NCBI GenBank assembly: GCA_003490025.1
Contig: DNJC01000060.1
Coordinates: 62,001 to 126,000 of the forward strand
DNA: 64,000 nt
Direction: 5' to 3'
Source: Geobacter sp.
Lineage (GTDB): Bacteria > Desulfobacterota > Desulfuromonadia > Geobacterales > Geobacteraceae
The position numbers and the translations under genes were made by a program. Shown here one piece after another: positions 32,735 to 42,000 of this stretch. The notes under the pieces are model-generated. The model had not been told where the DNA came from, ran no database searches, and worked only from the letters and a program-made list of their open reading frames with translations. Every line of letters starts with the position of its first letter. Position 1 is the stretch's first letter.

Positions 32735-34000
32735 CTAGGGCGCCGCGGGGAGCACGCAGGGCTCGAAGTTGTAGGTGGCGAAATAGTCTTCCACCGTCTC
32801 GGCCCTGCGGATGAGTTCCACGCGGCCGTCGGCGCGCAGCATCAGCTCCTTGGGACGCAGCCTGCCGTTGTACTGGAACCCCATGGCGTGGCCGTGGGCC
32901 CCGGAGTCGTGGATGACCAGGATGTCGCCGTCTTCCACCGGCGGGAGCTCGCGCTGAATGGCGAACTTGTCGTTGTTCTCGCAGAGCGAGCCGACCACGT
33001 CGTACACCTCGCTCCTCTCATGGCCGTCCTTGCCGAGCACGTCGATGTGGTGGTAGGAGCCGTAAAGCGCCGGACGCATGAGCGACGACATGCAGGCGTC
33101 AACGCCGATGTAATTCCGGTAGGTCTCCTTGCTGTTGATCGCGGTCGTTACCAGGACGCCGTGCGGGCCGGTCATGAAACGTCCGCTCTCCATGAACATC
33201 GCCGGTGCATGACCGTGGCGCTTGCGGAAGCCGTCGAAAAGCGCGGTGACTTCGGCCGACATCTTGGGGAGGTCGAGCGGCTTCTGGTCCGGGCGGTAGG
33301 GGATGCCGAAACCGCCGCCGATGTTGACGAACTCGAACTTGATGCCGAGCGCCGCTTCAACTTCCTCGGCTACTTCCAGGACCATGCGGGCGGTCTCGAC
33401 GATGTAGGTGTAGTCGAGTTCGTTGGAGGCGACCATGGTGTGCAGCCCGAAGCGGGTGGCGCCCCGCTCCTTGGCGCGGCGGTACGCCTCGACGACCTGC
33501 TCGTGCGACACGCCGTACTTCGCCTCTTCGGGATTGCCGATGATGACGTTGCCGGTGCGGCGCGGCCCCGGGTTGTAGCGGAAGCAGATCATCTCCGGGA
33601 AAACCGGAACCTTGTCGATCAGGGAGACGTCGTCCAGGTTCAGGATGCATCCGCCGTCCAGCGCGGCGAACTCGAACTCCTCCTGGCTGGTGTTGTTGGA
33701 GGTGAACATGATGTCCTGCGGTTTGGCGCCGAGTTCCCGGGCCAGGATCACTTCCGGGATGGAGCTGCAGTCAAACCCGAACCCCATTTCCTTCATCAGC
33801 TTGAGCACCTCGCGGTTGGGGAGCGCCTTCACCGCATAGAACTCACGGAATCCGGGGATCCCGGAGAAGGCGTCGAGAAGCTGGCTTCCCGTTTCCCGGA
33901 TGCCGGCCTCGTCGTAGAGGTGGAAGGGGGTCTGGAAATGCTGCTGAATCTCGGGAATACGGTGGAACAGGCGGTCCTTGAAAGAAGCTGACATCGGCAT
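32735..34000 (-). CDS. Diaminopimelate decarboxylase family protein (fold type III PLP enzyme)
   Basis: 421 aa. The PLP lysine is in FYAVKALPNREVLKLM. Glycine-rich phosphate binding is at FEFVNIGGGFGIPYRPDQ, and the active-site Cys/Glu region at VVGSLCENNDKFAIQRELPP (a form of the GPLCESGD motif), then DSGAHGHAMGFQYNGRLRPK. LysA makes lysine from meso-diaminopimelate. The CENND form differs from the usual CESGD, so a related decarboxylase (for example of another amino acid or of a siderophore/polyamine precursor) is possible. AGGAGA precedes the ATG. It is co-oriented with, and 15 bp downstream of, an Lrp-type regulator. Confidence 0.75.
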   Translation of the reverse strand: MPMSASFKDRLFHRIPEIQQHFQTPFHLYDEAGIRETGSQLLDAFSGIPGFREFYAVKALPNREVLKLMKEMGFGFDCSSIPEVILARELGAKPQDIMFTSNNTSQEEFEFAALDGGCILNLDDVSLIDKVPVFPEMICFRYNPGPRRTGNVIIGNPEEAKYGVSHEQVVEAYRRAKERGATRFGLHTMVASNELDYTYIVETARMVLEVAEEVEAALGIKFEFVNIGGGFGIPYRPDQKPLDLPKMSAEVTALFDGFRKRHGHAPAMFMESGRFMTGPHGVLVTTAINSKETYRNYIGVDACMSSLMRPALYGSYHHIDVLGKDGHERSEVYDVVGSLCENNDKFAIQRELPPVEDGDILVIHDSGAHGHAMGFQYNGRLRPKELMLRADGRVELIRRAETVEDYFATYNFEPCVLPAAP

Positions 34001-34015
34001 AAACTCGGTTCTCCT

Positions 34016-34492
34016 CTACGGTGATTTGAATATATCGTGCGACGCTGGTTTCAGATCCACCCTTCTGGTCTCCTTGACCGTCTCCAGGACGACCTGGGTC
34101 CGGGTCGATTTGACCCCCTTCAGGGGCTGGATCTGCTGGCGCAGCATTCTTGCGAGGGTGGTATGGTCGGCGGTCCTCACCTTCACCAGGAAGCCGTCCG
34201 GCCCAACCACCTGGTGCACTTCCTGGACCGACGGGATGGCGGCGAGCGCCCGGGCGGTTTCGTCGGCGGTCCCGTTCGACTCGATGAAGACGAATGCGGA
34301 GAGCCCCTGGTGGAAACAGGCGGGGTTCAGCCTCACCTCGTAACCCTCGATGATCCCCCGCTCCTCCAGCTTCCGGATCCGCTCCAAAACGGCGGACGGC
34401 GCCATCCCGACCTGCCGGGCTACCTCGGCGTTGGGGATGCGCGCTTTTTCCTGAAGTATTTCCAGAATGTGGAGATCTATTTCGTCAATCAT
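34016..34492 (-). CDS. Lrp/AsnC family transcriptional regulator
   Basis: About 158 aa. The helix-turn-helix is at the N-terminus (DEIDLHILEILQEKARIPNA, EVARQVGMAPSAVLERIRKL). The C-terminal RAM ligand-binding domain follows (LSAFVFIESNGTADETARAL, VVGPDGFLVKVRTAD). ATG 34492 is preferred because the ribosome-binding site (AGAGGTG) would be only 3 bp from the earlier ATG at 34504. It is the first gene of a two-gene unit with the decarboxylase, so amino-acid (possibly lysine) regulated control of that gene is likely. Confidence 0.85.
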   Translation of the reverse strand: MIDEIDLHILEILQEKARIPNAEVARQVGMAPSAVLERIRKLEERGIIEGYEVRLNPACFHQGLSAFVFIESNGTADETARALAAIPSVQEVHQVVGPDGFLVKVRTADHTTLARMLRQQIQPLKGVKSTRTQVVLETVKETRRVDLKPASHDIFKSP

Positions 34493-34657
34493 TCTTGTAT
34501 ACACCTCTTGCGGCGAATGATATTCTTTTCAAGGTGTCTTGTAAAGAATTATTTCCTGTCTTTCGCGCACTTCCGCAGGCTTTCCGGCCACGGAGAGATC
34601 GACCGCTTGACAAGGGCGGTTGAAGGGGGCGGGGTGCGGGAGGCATCGTTAAAATCT

Positions 34658-34686
34658 TTGACATTACTTCGCCGCTACACTAATCT
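34658..34686 (+). promoter_or_regulatory. Sigma-70-type promoter of the second TPR paralogue
   Basis: TTGACA (34658-34663), a 17-bp spacer and TAATCT (34681-34686) match the promoter at 28494 in every box and in spacer length. The preceding GTTAAAAT is also shared. Confidence 0.65.
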
Positions 34687-34797
34687 TCGCCTCAGCGGTA
34701 AGCATCTCTATATTATGTACTTGCTCGCCTGTGCGTCGCTTCAAGCGTGCCCGCGCCAGGTGCTTACGAAAATATCTGTGATGAAGTGAGGATTTTC

Positions 34798-35529
34798 ATG
34801 CGCGCGCTTCGTATGCTGGTGCCGGCACTGTTCCTGGCTCTCCTGGTCTCCCCGTCCGCTTCCTACGCGGAACCAGGCGAGGCCACCATGCTGGAGCAGG
34901 CCAGGTTCAATTATGAAAAAGGAAGTTACTACATCGCGGCAACGTGGCTGGAAAGAACCCTGACCAGCTACCCGAGGACTCCGCAGCGTGAGGAACTCCT
35001 CCTGATGATCGCGAAGTGCTACGCCACCACCTGGCGGGAAGACAAAGCGGCACAGACCGTGCGGACCCTGCAGAAATACTACCCGAATGCCGCCGCCACG
35101 CTGGAACCGGCACTGCTCAAGCTGGTTGAGAGTGATCCTTACGGGGCTGCCGAAACCCCCGGACCTGAGCTTTGGGCGCCTCCCCCGAAAGTGCAAAAAG
35201 CGCCGACGCCTGCTCCGCCCCAAGCGGCCGATGCCGCGCCGGCTCAAGGCGGGAAGGGCGCCGCGCCGCCGGTCGCTACCGCTGCTGCCCAACCCGCGCA
35301 GGCGACCAAACCTGCGGTTATGTACATTCCTTCGGGCCGTGCCCGCATTCGGGAAACGGTAGGGTTGGGTCCCGTCGGCATGGATGCCGCGCTGCAAGCG
35401 CGTGCCGCAAAAGTGCCCGCAGCGGTTTCCTTACCTCCCGCATCCATGTCAGGCGCCGGTCGACCGGCTGCCGCCGCGCCTGCGGATAGCACCGCCGCCG
35501 TGAAGAAGGATGCTGCAGTTTCCCCTTAG
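34798..35529 (+). CDS. Secreted TPR-like protein, paralogue of the gene at 28674, without SPOR domain
   Basis: 243 aa. The signal peptide (MLVPALFLALLVSPSASYAE) and the helical part (ARFNYEKGSYYIAATWLERT, REELLLMIAKCYATTWREDK) align closely with the 493-aa protein 6 kb upstream; both read ATWLER/TTWLER then PQREE. The second half is Ala/Pro-rich and ends without a recognisable domain. GAGGA precedes the ATG, with the same GTGAGGATT context as its paralogue. Its truncated form may still be exported. No function is known. Confidence 0.65.
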   Translation: MRALRMLVPALFLALLVSPSASYAEPGEATMLEQARFNYEKGSYYIAATWLERTLTSYPRTPQREELLLMIAKCYATTWREDKAAQTVRTLQKYYPNAAATLEPALLKLVESDPYGAAETPGPELWAPPPKVQKAPTPAPPQAADAAPAQGGKGAAPPVATAAAQPAQATKPAVMYIPSGRARIRETVGLGPVGMDAALQARAAKVPAAVSLPPASMSGAGRPAAAAPADSTAAVKKDAAVSP

Positions 35530-35674
35530 GCTACCCGATTGGCGCCAATCTTCTTGCTCTCACAATCTCCCCCTCCCCGACCAGGGGGCCCTGGACCCTC
35601 AGGACGGTGAAGTCTGGCGAGAAGAAGTAAGACGCGGGAAGCAAGCAGATTTTGTGAACGCAGCTGACAAAAAA

Positions 35675-35706
35675 GGCGCCCGGGAAAAAACCGGGCGCCT
35701 TTTTAC
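35675..35706. terminator. Bidirectional terminator between TPR and chemoreceptor genes
   Basis: GGCGCCCGG-GAAAAAA-CCGGGCGCC is a perfect 9-bp stem with AAAAAA on the left and TTTTT on the right, so it serves both convergent genes. Confidence 0.9.
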
Positions 35707-35730
35707 GTTGAGCCGGGACGGAAGGAGACG

Positions 35731-37302
35731 TCAGGAGAAACGGGCGTTCTTCTTGAAATGCTGGAAACAGGACTCGATCCGCTGCTGCTGTGCCGGATTG
35801 AGCGTCCGGAATTCAAGGCCGCAGGTCGTGCAGCTGTCGCTGCTGCGAGACCAGACCACCCGCGCAGTCACCTTGAGCGGAGTCTGGTGCTCATACTCAT
35901 CGAGGGAACTCCCCGGGGTCATGATGTCGAGCTCCACCTGAGAGCCGCGCTCCAGCCCGTCTGAATCCGACAGGCGCAGTTGCAGCCCCGTGATGCTGAA
36001 ATCGCTTGTGATTCCCTTGATCTCCTGCTGTGTCCCCGGCCTGCGCACCAGGACCAGCAGGCCGTTGTTGGCGCGCGGGTAGCGACGCTGCTCGTTCTCC
36101 TTCTGCTCGATCGTGGTGTCGGTGCTGAAGGTGAAGTTCTCAAGAAGCCGGTTGAACTGCTTGGTCACCGCGTTCAGGTCCTCGCTGATGGTGGCCGTCA
36201 CCCCGATTTTCGAGCTGTTGTCCTTGATGGTGTAAAAGAGGGAGTCCTGGCTTTTTTGAAGCTCGGAAAGCGTCTCCATCTGCGACCTGCTCGCCTCGGA
36301 TATCTGCTGGCTCGCCGAGGATGAGTGCCGCACCGACGCCACCATGGTTTCTATGATCTGCGCAGTCTGCAGCGTCTTCTGCTCCCCGCCGTTCACCCTC
36401 TCCACGATCCGCTCCATGGTCCGCATGGTCGCGCCGACCTGCCCGGTCAACTCGGTGATGATCCTGGTTATCTCCTGGGTTTCGCGCGAGGTCCGGTTGG
36501 CGAGGTTGCGCACCTCGTCCGCGACCACGGCGAAGCCGCGCCCCTGTTCTCCGGCGCGTGCAGCCTCGATGGCGGCGTTCAGCGCCAGCAGGTTGGTCTG
36601 GTCGGCTATGTCGGTGATGCTGGCGATGATCGTGTGGATCTGCTCCCCCACCTGGTTCAGCGCGGCGGTTTCCTCGGTGGCCCGGTTCACCTCCGCCACG
36701 GTGAGCCGCATCTGCTCGATGTTCTCGCGGGTGGCCTGAAGCCCCTGTTCGGCCTCCCGCTCCGTTTCCAGGGAGTTGCCGAGCATCGTCTCCGATAGCT
36801 CGCGCACCGATTCGGACATCATGCGCACCTCGCCCGTCGCGGCGGAGACGTCCAGCACCCGCTGCTGCTGCGACTTGCTGGTCTGGGATATCTCGTTCGA
36901 TATCTCCGCTATCTGGAACGAGGACTGCTCCATCTGCAGGCTGGCGCCGTGGATGTTGCGCAGCACCTCGGTGAGCTTTCCCACCATGCCACGCATGGCG
37001 ATCAGTATCCTGCTTATCTCGTTGGTGCGCTTGACCACGATCTCCTGGCTCAGGTCCCCTTGCGAGAGCCTGTCCAGGTGGGCGATGGTGCGTGTGATGG
37101 CGCTGGTGATGCCCCAGATGTTGATGCCGCCGAAAATGGCTCCCAGCAGGATGAACAGCAGCGCCGCTCCCACCTGCAAAAGCCGTGAGTCCAGTGTGCC
37201 GGCCATGGTTGCGGCCAGGATGCAGGCACTGTAGCAGAGGCAGAGAATGGTGAGTCTGGTCCTGATGGTGAGACAGAGGTAGTAATGCCAAAGTATTCCC
37301 AT
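35731..37302 (-). CDS. Methyl-accepting chemotaxis protein with C-terminal PilZ domain
   Basis: 523 aa from the ATG at 37302 (AAAGGAG upstream). Two membrane helices lie close together in the first 60 residues with almost no periplasmic loop. HAMP-like sequence follows (AHLDRLSQGDLSQEIVVKRT), then a chemoreceptor signalling domain with the hairpin tip IADQTNLLALNAAIEAARAG and EQGRGFAVVADEVRNLA. The last 125 residues have the c-di-GMP-binding motifs RRYPRANNG and SDFSITGLQL (RxxxR and D/N-x-S-x2-G), so a PilZ domain is fused. This suggests direct coupling of c-di-GMP level to chemotaxis signalling. Divergent from a paralogous chemoreceptor. Confidence 0.88.
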   Translation of the reverse strand: MGILWHYYLCLTIRTRLTILCLCYSACILAATMAGTLDSRLLQVGAALLFILLGAIFGGINIWGITSAITRTIAHLDRLSQGDLSQEIVVKRTNEISRILIAMRGMVGKLTEVLRNIHGASLQMEQSSFQIAEISNEISQTSKSQQQRVLDVSAATGEVRMMSESVRELSETMLGNSLETEREAEQGLQATRENIEQMRLTVAEVNRATEETAALNQVGEQIHTIIASITDIADQTNLLALNAAIEAARAGEQGRGFAVVADEVRNLANRTSRETQEITRIITELTGQVGATMRTMERIVERVNGGEQKTLQTAQIIETMVASVRHSSSASQQISEASRSQMETLSELQKSQDSLFYTIKDNSSKIGVTATISEDLNAVTKQFNRLLENFTFSTDTTIEQKENEQRRYPRANNGLLVLVRRPGTQQEIKGITSDFSITGLQLRLSDSDGLERGSQVELDIMTPGSSLDEYEHQTPLKVTARVVWSRSSDSCTTCGLEFRTLNPAQQQRIESCFQHFKKNARFS

Positions 37303-37343
37303 CCGCGGGTGCTCCTTTCCCGTTCTATTTGCTGCTTCTATAG

Positions 37344-37370
37344 CAATCGGCTCACTTACAGAAAGGTTTA
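37344..37370 (-). promoter_or_regulatory. Sigma-28 (FliA)-like promoter of the MCP-PilZ gene
   Basis: On the minus strand TAAA-N15-GCCGATTG matches TAAA-N15-GCCGATAA in 10 of 12 positions. It lies 42 bp before the ATG at 37302. Confidence 0.65.
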
Positions 37371-37463
37371 ATAAAAAATTCACTGTCTCAAAGCGGTAGC
37401 GCCTTTGCCGGGCTGAAACAGCACCGACACCATTTGAATGAGAGACCGTGGCTAGATAAATAT

Positions 37464-37490
37464 TAAAGCCGCGCCTTAATCGTCCGAAAA
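37464..37490 (+). promoter_or_regulatory. Possible sigma-28-like promoter of the second chemoreceptor
   Basis: TAAA-N15-TCCGAAAA matches the FliA consensus in 10 of 12 positions, 113 bp before the ATG at 37603. Confidence 0.5.
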
Positions 37491-37602
37491 GGGACGGTAG
37501 GGGAATAAGTACAGCAGGCCGGGAAGGTGCCTTCTGTCCCGTCGTTTCAGCCGCCAGTGAAAAAGATCCTTGCTGCATAGGGGGAAAGGTTGAGGAGAGG
37601 TC

Positions 37603-38781
37603 ATGAATTTTCTACTTGATACCTACCTGCATCTGCGCATCCGCACCCGCATCGTCTTTCTCTGCATCTGCTACAGCTTCTGCATGGTCTTTGCCGTGGT
37701 GGCGGGCCGTTCCTTCTCGCTTGCCCTCTCCGTTATCTCCACCACGGTCTTCCTGCTCCTGGGAGCGTTCTTCAGCGGCCTGCTCTTTTGGTCGGTGAAC
37801 GACGCACTGAATCGGATCATCGGGTTCCTCGACACCATGATCAAGGGAGACCTCAGCAACCCGGTATCGGCCAAGCGCAACAACGAAATCAGCACCATCA
37901 TCCGCTCCATCGATTCGCTGCAGACCACCATGCGGGACATCATCAGGCAGATACAGCAGAGTTCGGAACAGGTGGCGAGGAGCTCGCACCAGTTGCAGGA
38001 AAGCGCGGAGCAGATATCGGCCGGGACGGACAACGTCGCCTCCCAGACCAACTCGGTGGCGGTGGCCAGCGAGGAGATGGCGGCCACCTCCAGCGACATA
38101 GCGCGCAACTGCCTGAACGCGGCGGAAAATTCCAATCGCGCCAGCCGCACGGCCAGTTCCGGCGCCGATGTGGTGCGCCAGACGACCCTCGGGATGGAGC
38201 GGATCGCGAGCCGCGTCAAGGGGGCCGCCCGGACCGTCGAGGAACTGGGGTCGAGGTCCGACCAGATCGATGCGATCATCAGGACCATCCAGGACATCGC
38301 GGACCAGACCAACCTGCTGGCTCTGAACGCGGCCATCGAGGCGGCACGCGCCGGCGAGCAGGGGCGCGGCTTCGCCGTTGTTGCCGACGAGGTGCGCGCC
38401 CTGGCCGAGCGGACCACCGGCGCCACCCGCGAGATAGGGGAGATGATCAAGGCGATACAGGGCGGGACCAAGGGGGCGATAGCCGCCATCGAGGAAGGCG
38501 TGGCCGAGGTGGAGAAGGGGGCGGAGTTCTCGGCGAGGTCGGGACAGGCCCTGGAAGAGATACTGGCCCAGGTGAGCGAGGTGAGTTCCCAGATCAACCA
38601 GATAACGACCGCCGCCCAGCAGCAGACCTCCACCACCGACGAGATCACCCGCAGCATGCAGCAGATAACGGACGTGGTGCATCAAACCGGCAGGAGCGTC
38701 ACCGAGACGGCCTCCGCGGCGTCCACCCTTGCCGCGCAGTCGGAGGAGCTGCAGCGTCTGGTTAGGCAGTTCAAGCTGTAA
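37603..38781 (+). CDS. Methyl-accepting chemotaxis protein without periplasmic domain
   Basis: 392 aa. The first 65 residues (YLHLRIRTRIVFLCICYSFC and further) align with those of the divergent MCP-PilZ protein (YLCLTIRTRLTILCLCYSAC), and hold two membrane helices with a very short turn. HAMP-like sequence (FLDTMIKGDLSNPVSAKRNN) precedes the signalling domain with tip IADQTNLLALNAAIEAARAG. No PilZ is present; the protein ends LQRLVRQFKL. With no ligand domain it should sense membrane state, an intracellular signal or a partner. The pair is a divergent duplication. Confidence 0.88.
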   Translation: MNFLLDTYLHLRIRTRIVFLCICYSFCMVFAVVAGRSFSLALSVISTTVFLLLGAFFSGLLFWSVNDALNRIIGFLDTMIKGDLSNPVSAKRNNEISTIIRSIDSLQTTMRDIIRQIQQSSEQVARSSHQLQESAEQISAGTDNVASQTNSVAVASEEMAATSSDIARNCLNAAENSNRASRTASSGADVVRQTTLGMERIASRVKGAARTVEELGSRSDQIDAIIRTIQDIADQTNLLALNAAIEAARAGEQGRGFAVVADEVRALAERTTGATREIGEMIKAIQGGTKGAIAAIEEGVAEVEKGAEFSARSGQALEEILAQVSEVSSQINQITTAAQQQTSTTDEITRSMQQITDVVHQTGRSVTETASAASTLAAQSEELQRLVRQFKL

Positions 38782-38952
38782 AGACGGCAAAATCAGATTC
38801 GTCCTGACCCGCTTCCCCCCATCCCCGTCCGCCTTGCCTGCCTGAGTTTCACCTGGTCCGCCTCGCGCATGATCTTTGTTGTAGGCTGCGATGCTGGCGA
38901 AAGGATATGTCGCCATCGGTATACGGGTCAGCGCGGCTGCCATAGACAGCAA

Positions 38953-38990
38953 AACGGCAGCACCGGGGATGGGAACCCGGCGCTGCCGTT
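38953..38990. terminator. Hairpin terminator between convergent chemoreceptor genes
   Basis: AACGGCAGCACCGGG and CCCGGCGCTGCCGTT pair with one mismatch around an 8-base loop. There is AAAA on the left and little T on the right, so it suits the minus-strand gene better. Confidence 0.65.
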
Positions 38991-39017
38991 AGCGCCGATC
39001 GGATGAACTTCTACAGG

Positions 39018-42000
39018 CTAGAAGGTTTCGAAGCCGCTGTCATCGTTGTCAAGCTCCAGCGACAACCCGCCGCTCACCGCTGCAACCCTTTTCCTTTCCA
39101 TCGGCAGGCTTCCCGCCTGGGTAAGCATCTTTTTCCCCGCCGGTTTCATCCTCGCCTGCGTCTGTGCCATCGGCTGTTGCCGCTTGGCGCTGTGCTCGCC
39201 GCCCGCCACCTTGAAGAAGGTGATGGTGTCCTGCAGCTGTTCCGCCTGGCCCGAGAGTTCCTCCGCGGTGGAGGACGTCTCTTCGGAGGCCGACGCGTTC
39301 TGCTGGATGACCTGGTCCAACTGCTGGATGGCCTTGTTGATCTGTTCCGCCCCGATGTCCTGCTCCCGGCAGGCGGCGCTGATCTCCATTACCAGTTCCG
39401 CCGTCTTCTGGATGTCCGGAACCATATGGTTCAGCATCTGGCCGGCCCTCTCCGCGATCTCCACGCTGCTGGAGGAGAGGTCGGAGATTTCGGCCGCCGC
39501 TTTCTGGCTCCTTTCCGCGAGCTTCCTGACCTCCGACGCCACGACCGCGAACCCCTTGCCGTGTTCGCCGGCCCGCGCAGCTTCGATTGCTGCGTTCAGA
39601 GCCAGCAGGTTCGTCTGCCGGGCGATCTCCTCGATGATCGAGATTTTGCCTGCGATTTCCTTCATGGCGGCGACCGTGTGGGAAACGGCCTCGCCGCCTT
39701 CTTTCGCATCCTTTGCCGATTTCGAGGCGATTTTTTCGGTCTGGATGGCATTGTCCGCGTTTTGCCTTATGTTGGAGGACATCTCTTCCATGGAGGAGGA
39801 GACCTCTTCCGCAGAAGCAGCTTGCTCGCTCGCTCCCTGTGACATTACTTCCGAGCTTGCGGAAAGTTCAAGGCTTCCTGCCGCGACGTTGTCGGCGGCC
39901 GCCTTGACGTCCGTGACCACTTCGCTCAGCTTGTTCACCATGGCTCGTAGCGCTATCATCAGTTCGTCCTCGGGCGAGCGCTCCACGATCTGGATGGTGA
40001 GGTCCCCGGCTGCGATCTGCTTGGCAGCCTCGGAGATTTTCCGGGTGGCGGCGACGGAGCTGTTGACTGCCGCGGCGATGGTGTCGAAGGTCTCCTTGAC
40101 CCCCGTGGTATCGCCATCGGCCGGTTCGGTGGCCAGCTTCACGCTGACATCCCCCTGCGCCAGTTTCCCGAGCCCTTCCACCAGCTTCTTCGTCTCGTGG
40201 TCCTGATAATCCGCAATCTTCTTCGCCTGCCGTGCCGCCGTCTTCACCGAGGTCAGGTCCGTCACCACCTCGAGCACGCCTATCACCTTGCCGTTGCCGT
40301 CCTTGATGGGGACGGCGGTATAGGAGATGTCGAGATCGAGGCCTGCTGAGGGGTGGGCGTCGGTTTCCCTGGTCGCTTCGTGCCCGTTTGCGATGGCCTG
40401 GGCGCAGGCGCAGTTGGAACTCTTGCAGTCAGATGTCTTGAAGTGGTCGTAGCACTTGGTGCCGGCCACCTGCGCCGGCGTCTTGCCGCCGACCCTCGCC
40501 CCGAGCTGGTTCATGTACAGGACGGTAAAGTCGCTGTCTATGATCATCGCCGGGCTTGGCATGCTGTCCAGGAAGCCGACCATGGTGGCGAACCCTTCGT
40601 TGACCCCCTGCATGATCTCCCGATAAGCCCCCTGGTGCTTCTCGGCGTCGGCGCGGGTGTTGATGCGTCCTTCCTTGGTCGCCTGCGAAAGCATGCCGGC
40701 GTCGGCATTGAGCGTCTTGATCACGTTGACGCAGCTGTTCACGGCACCGGCCAGGGAATCGAAAATTTCCTTGGCCTCATTGGTATCGCTGTCGGCGGCT
40801 TCGGTGGTGAGGGAGAAGTTGACGTCCCCCTTGGCGAGTTTGTCGAGGCCGTGCACCAGTTTCTTCGTTTCAGCCGCCTGGTAATCGCTGATCTTCTTCG
40901 CCAGGCGCGATGCGCTCTTCACCGCCGTCTGGTCGGAGACCACCTCGAATGCGCCTATGACGTGCCCCGCCTCGTTGTAGAGCGGCATCCCGGTGTAGGC
41001 TATCTCGAGATCGACTCCTGCGGGATGCGCGTCCGTTTCGCTATTTGCCACTACACCCCCCTGCATCGCCCTGCCGCAGGCGCAGTTGCCGGTTTTGCAG
41101 TCGGAGGTCTTGAAGTGGTCGTAGCATTTCCTGCCGGCCACCTCTGTCTGGGTCCTGCCGCCCACCTTGGCTCCGATCTCGTTCATGTACATCACGTTGA
41201 AGTCTTTGTCGATGATCATGGCGGGAGCCGGCATGGTGTCGAGGAGGCCGACGAGTCTGGCGATGGTCGAGTTCACCCCCTCTATGATTTTCCGGTACTC
41301 GCCCTGGTGCTTAGACGCATCGGCCCGCAAGAAGAGCTTCCCTTCCACCGCCGCCTTGGCCAGCATGTCGGCGTCGGCGGCCATCGCCTTCACCGCCTCC
41401 ACCGTGATCTTCAGGTTCTTGGAGAGGATGTCCTTATCGGATTTCGCCCTGCAATCGACTGTGAGGTCCCCGGCCGCAACCTTTTCCGCCATCTTTGCCG
41501 CTTCCGCTATGTTGTCGACCATCTTCCGGAAAGATTCCGCAAGCTTGCCTGTCTCGTCCCGGGAATCGATCTCGATCTCGACATCGATGTCCCCCAACGC
41601 GAGGTCGTCGGCAACCTTTATCAATCTGCCGATGTTCTTCCCGATACGCCCCGCGACTAGGTACCCCATCATCAGCACGGCAAACGCGAGCGCCGCCGTG
41701 ATCCCCATCATCTTCCACCGCATCGCCGCCATCACCTGGTGCAGGTCGTCCATGTGGAGTCCGCTCCCTACCACCCAGCCCCAAGGCTTGTAGAGCTTCA
41801 CGTAGGAGAGCTTTGACACCGGGACCGTCGAGCCCGGTTTGGGCCACAGGTATTCCACGATCCCGCTCCCCTTCGCCTTGGCAACTTCGGCCATTTCGAT
41901 GAAAAGGGCCTTGCCGTTGGGATCCTTGGTGCCGCTTTGATCCTTTCCTTCCAACTCCGGCTTGATCGGGTGCATGATCACCCTGGCGTTCAGGTCGTTG

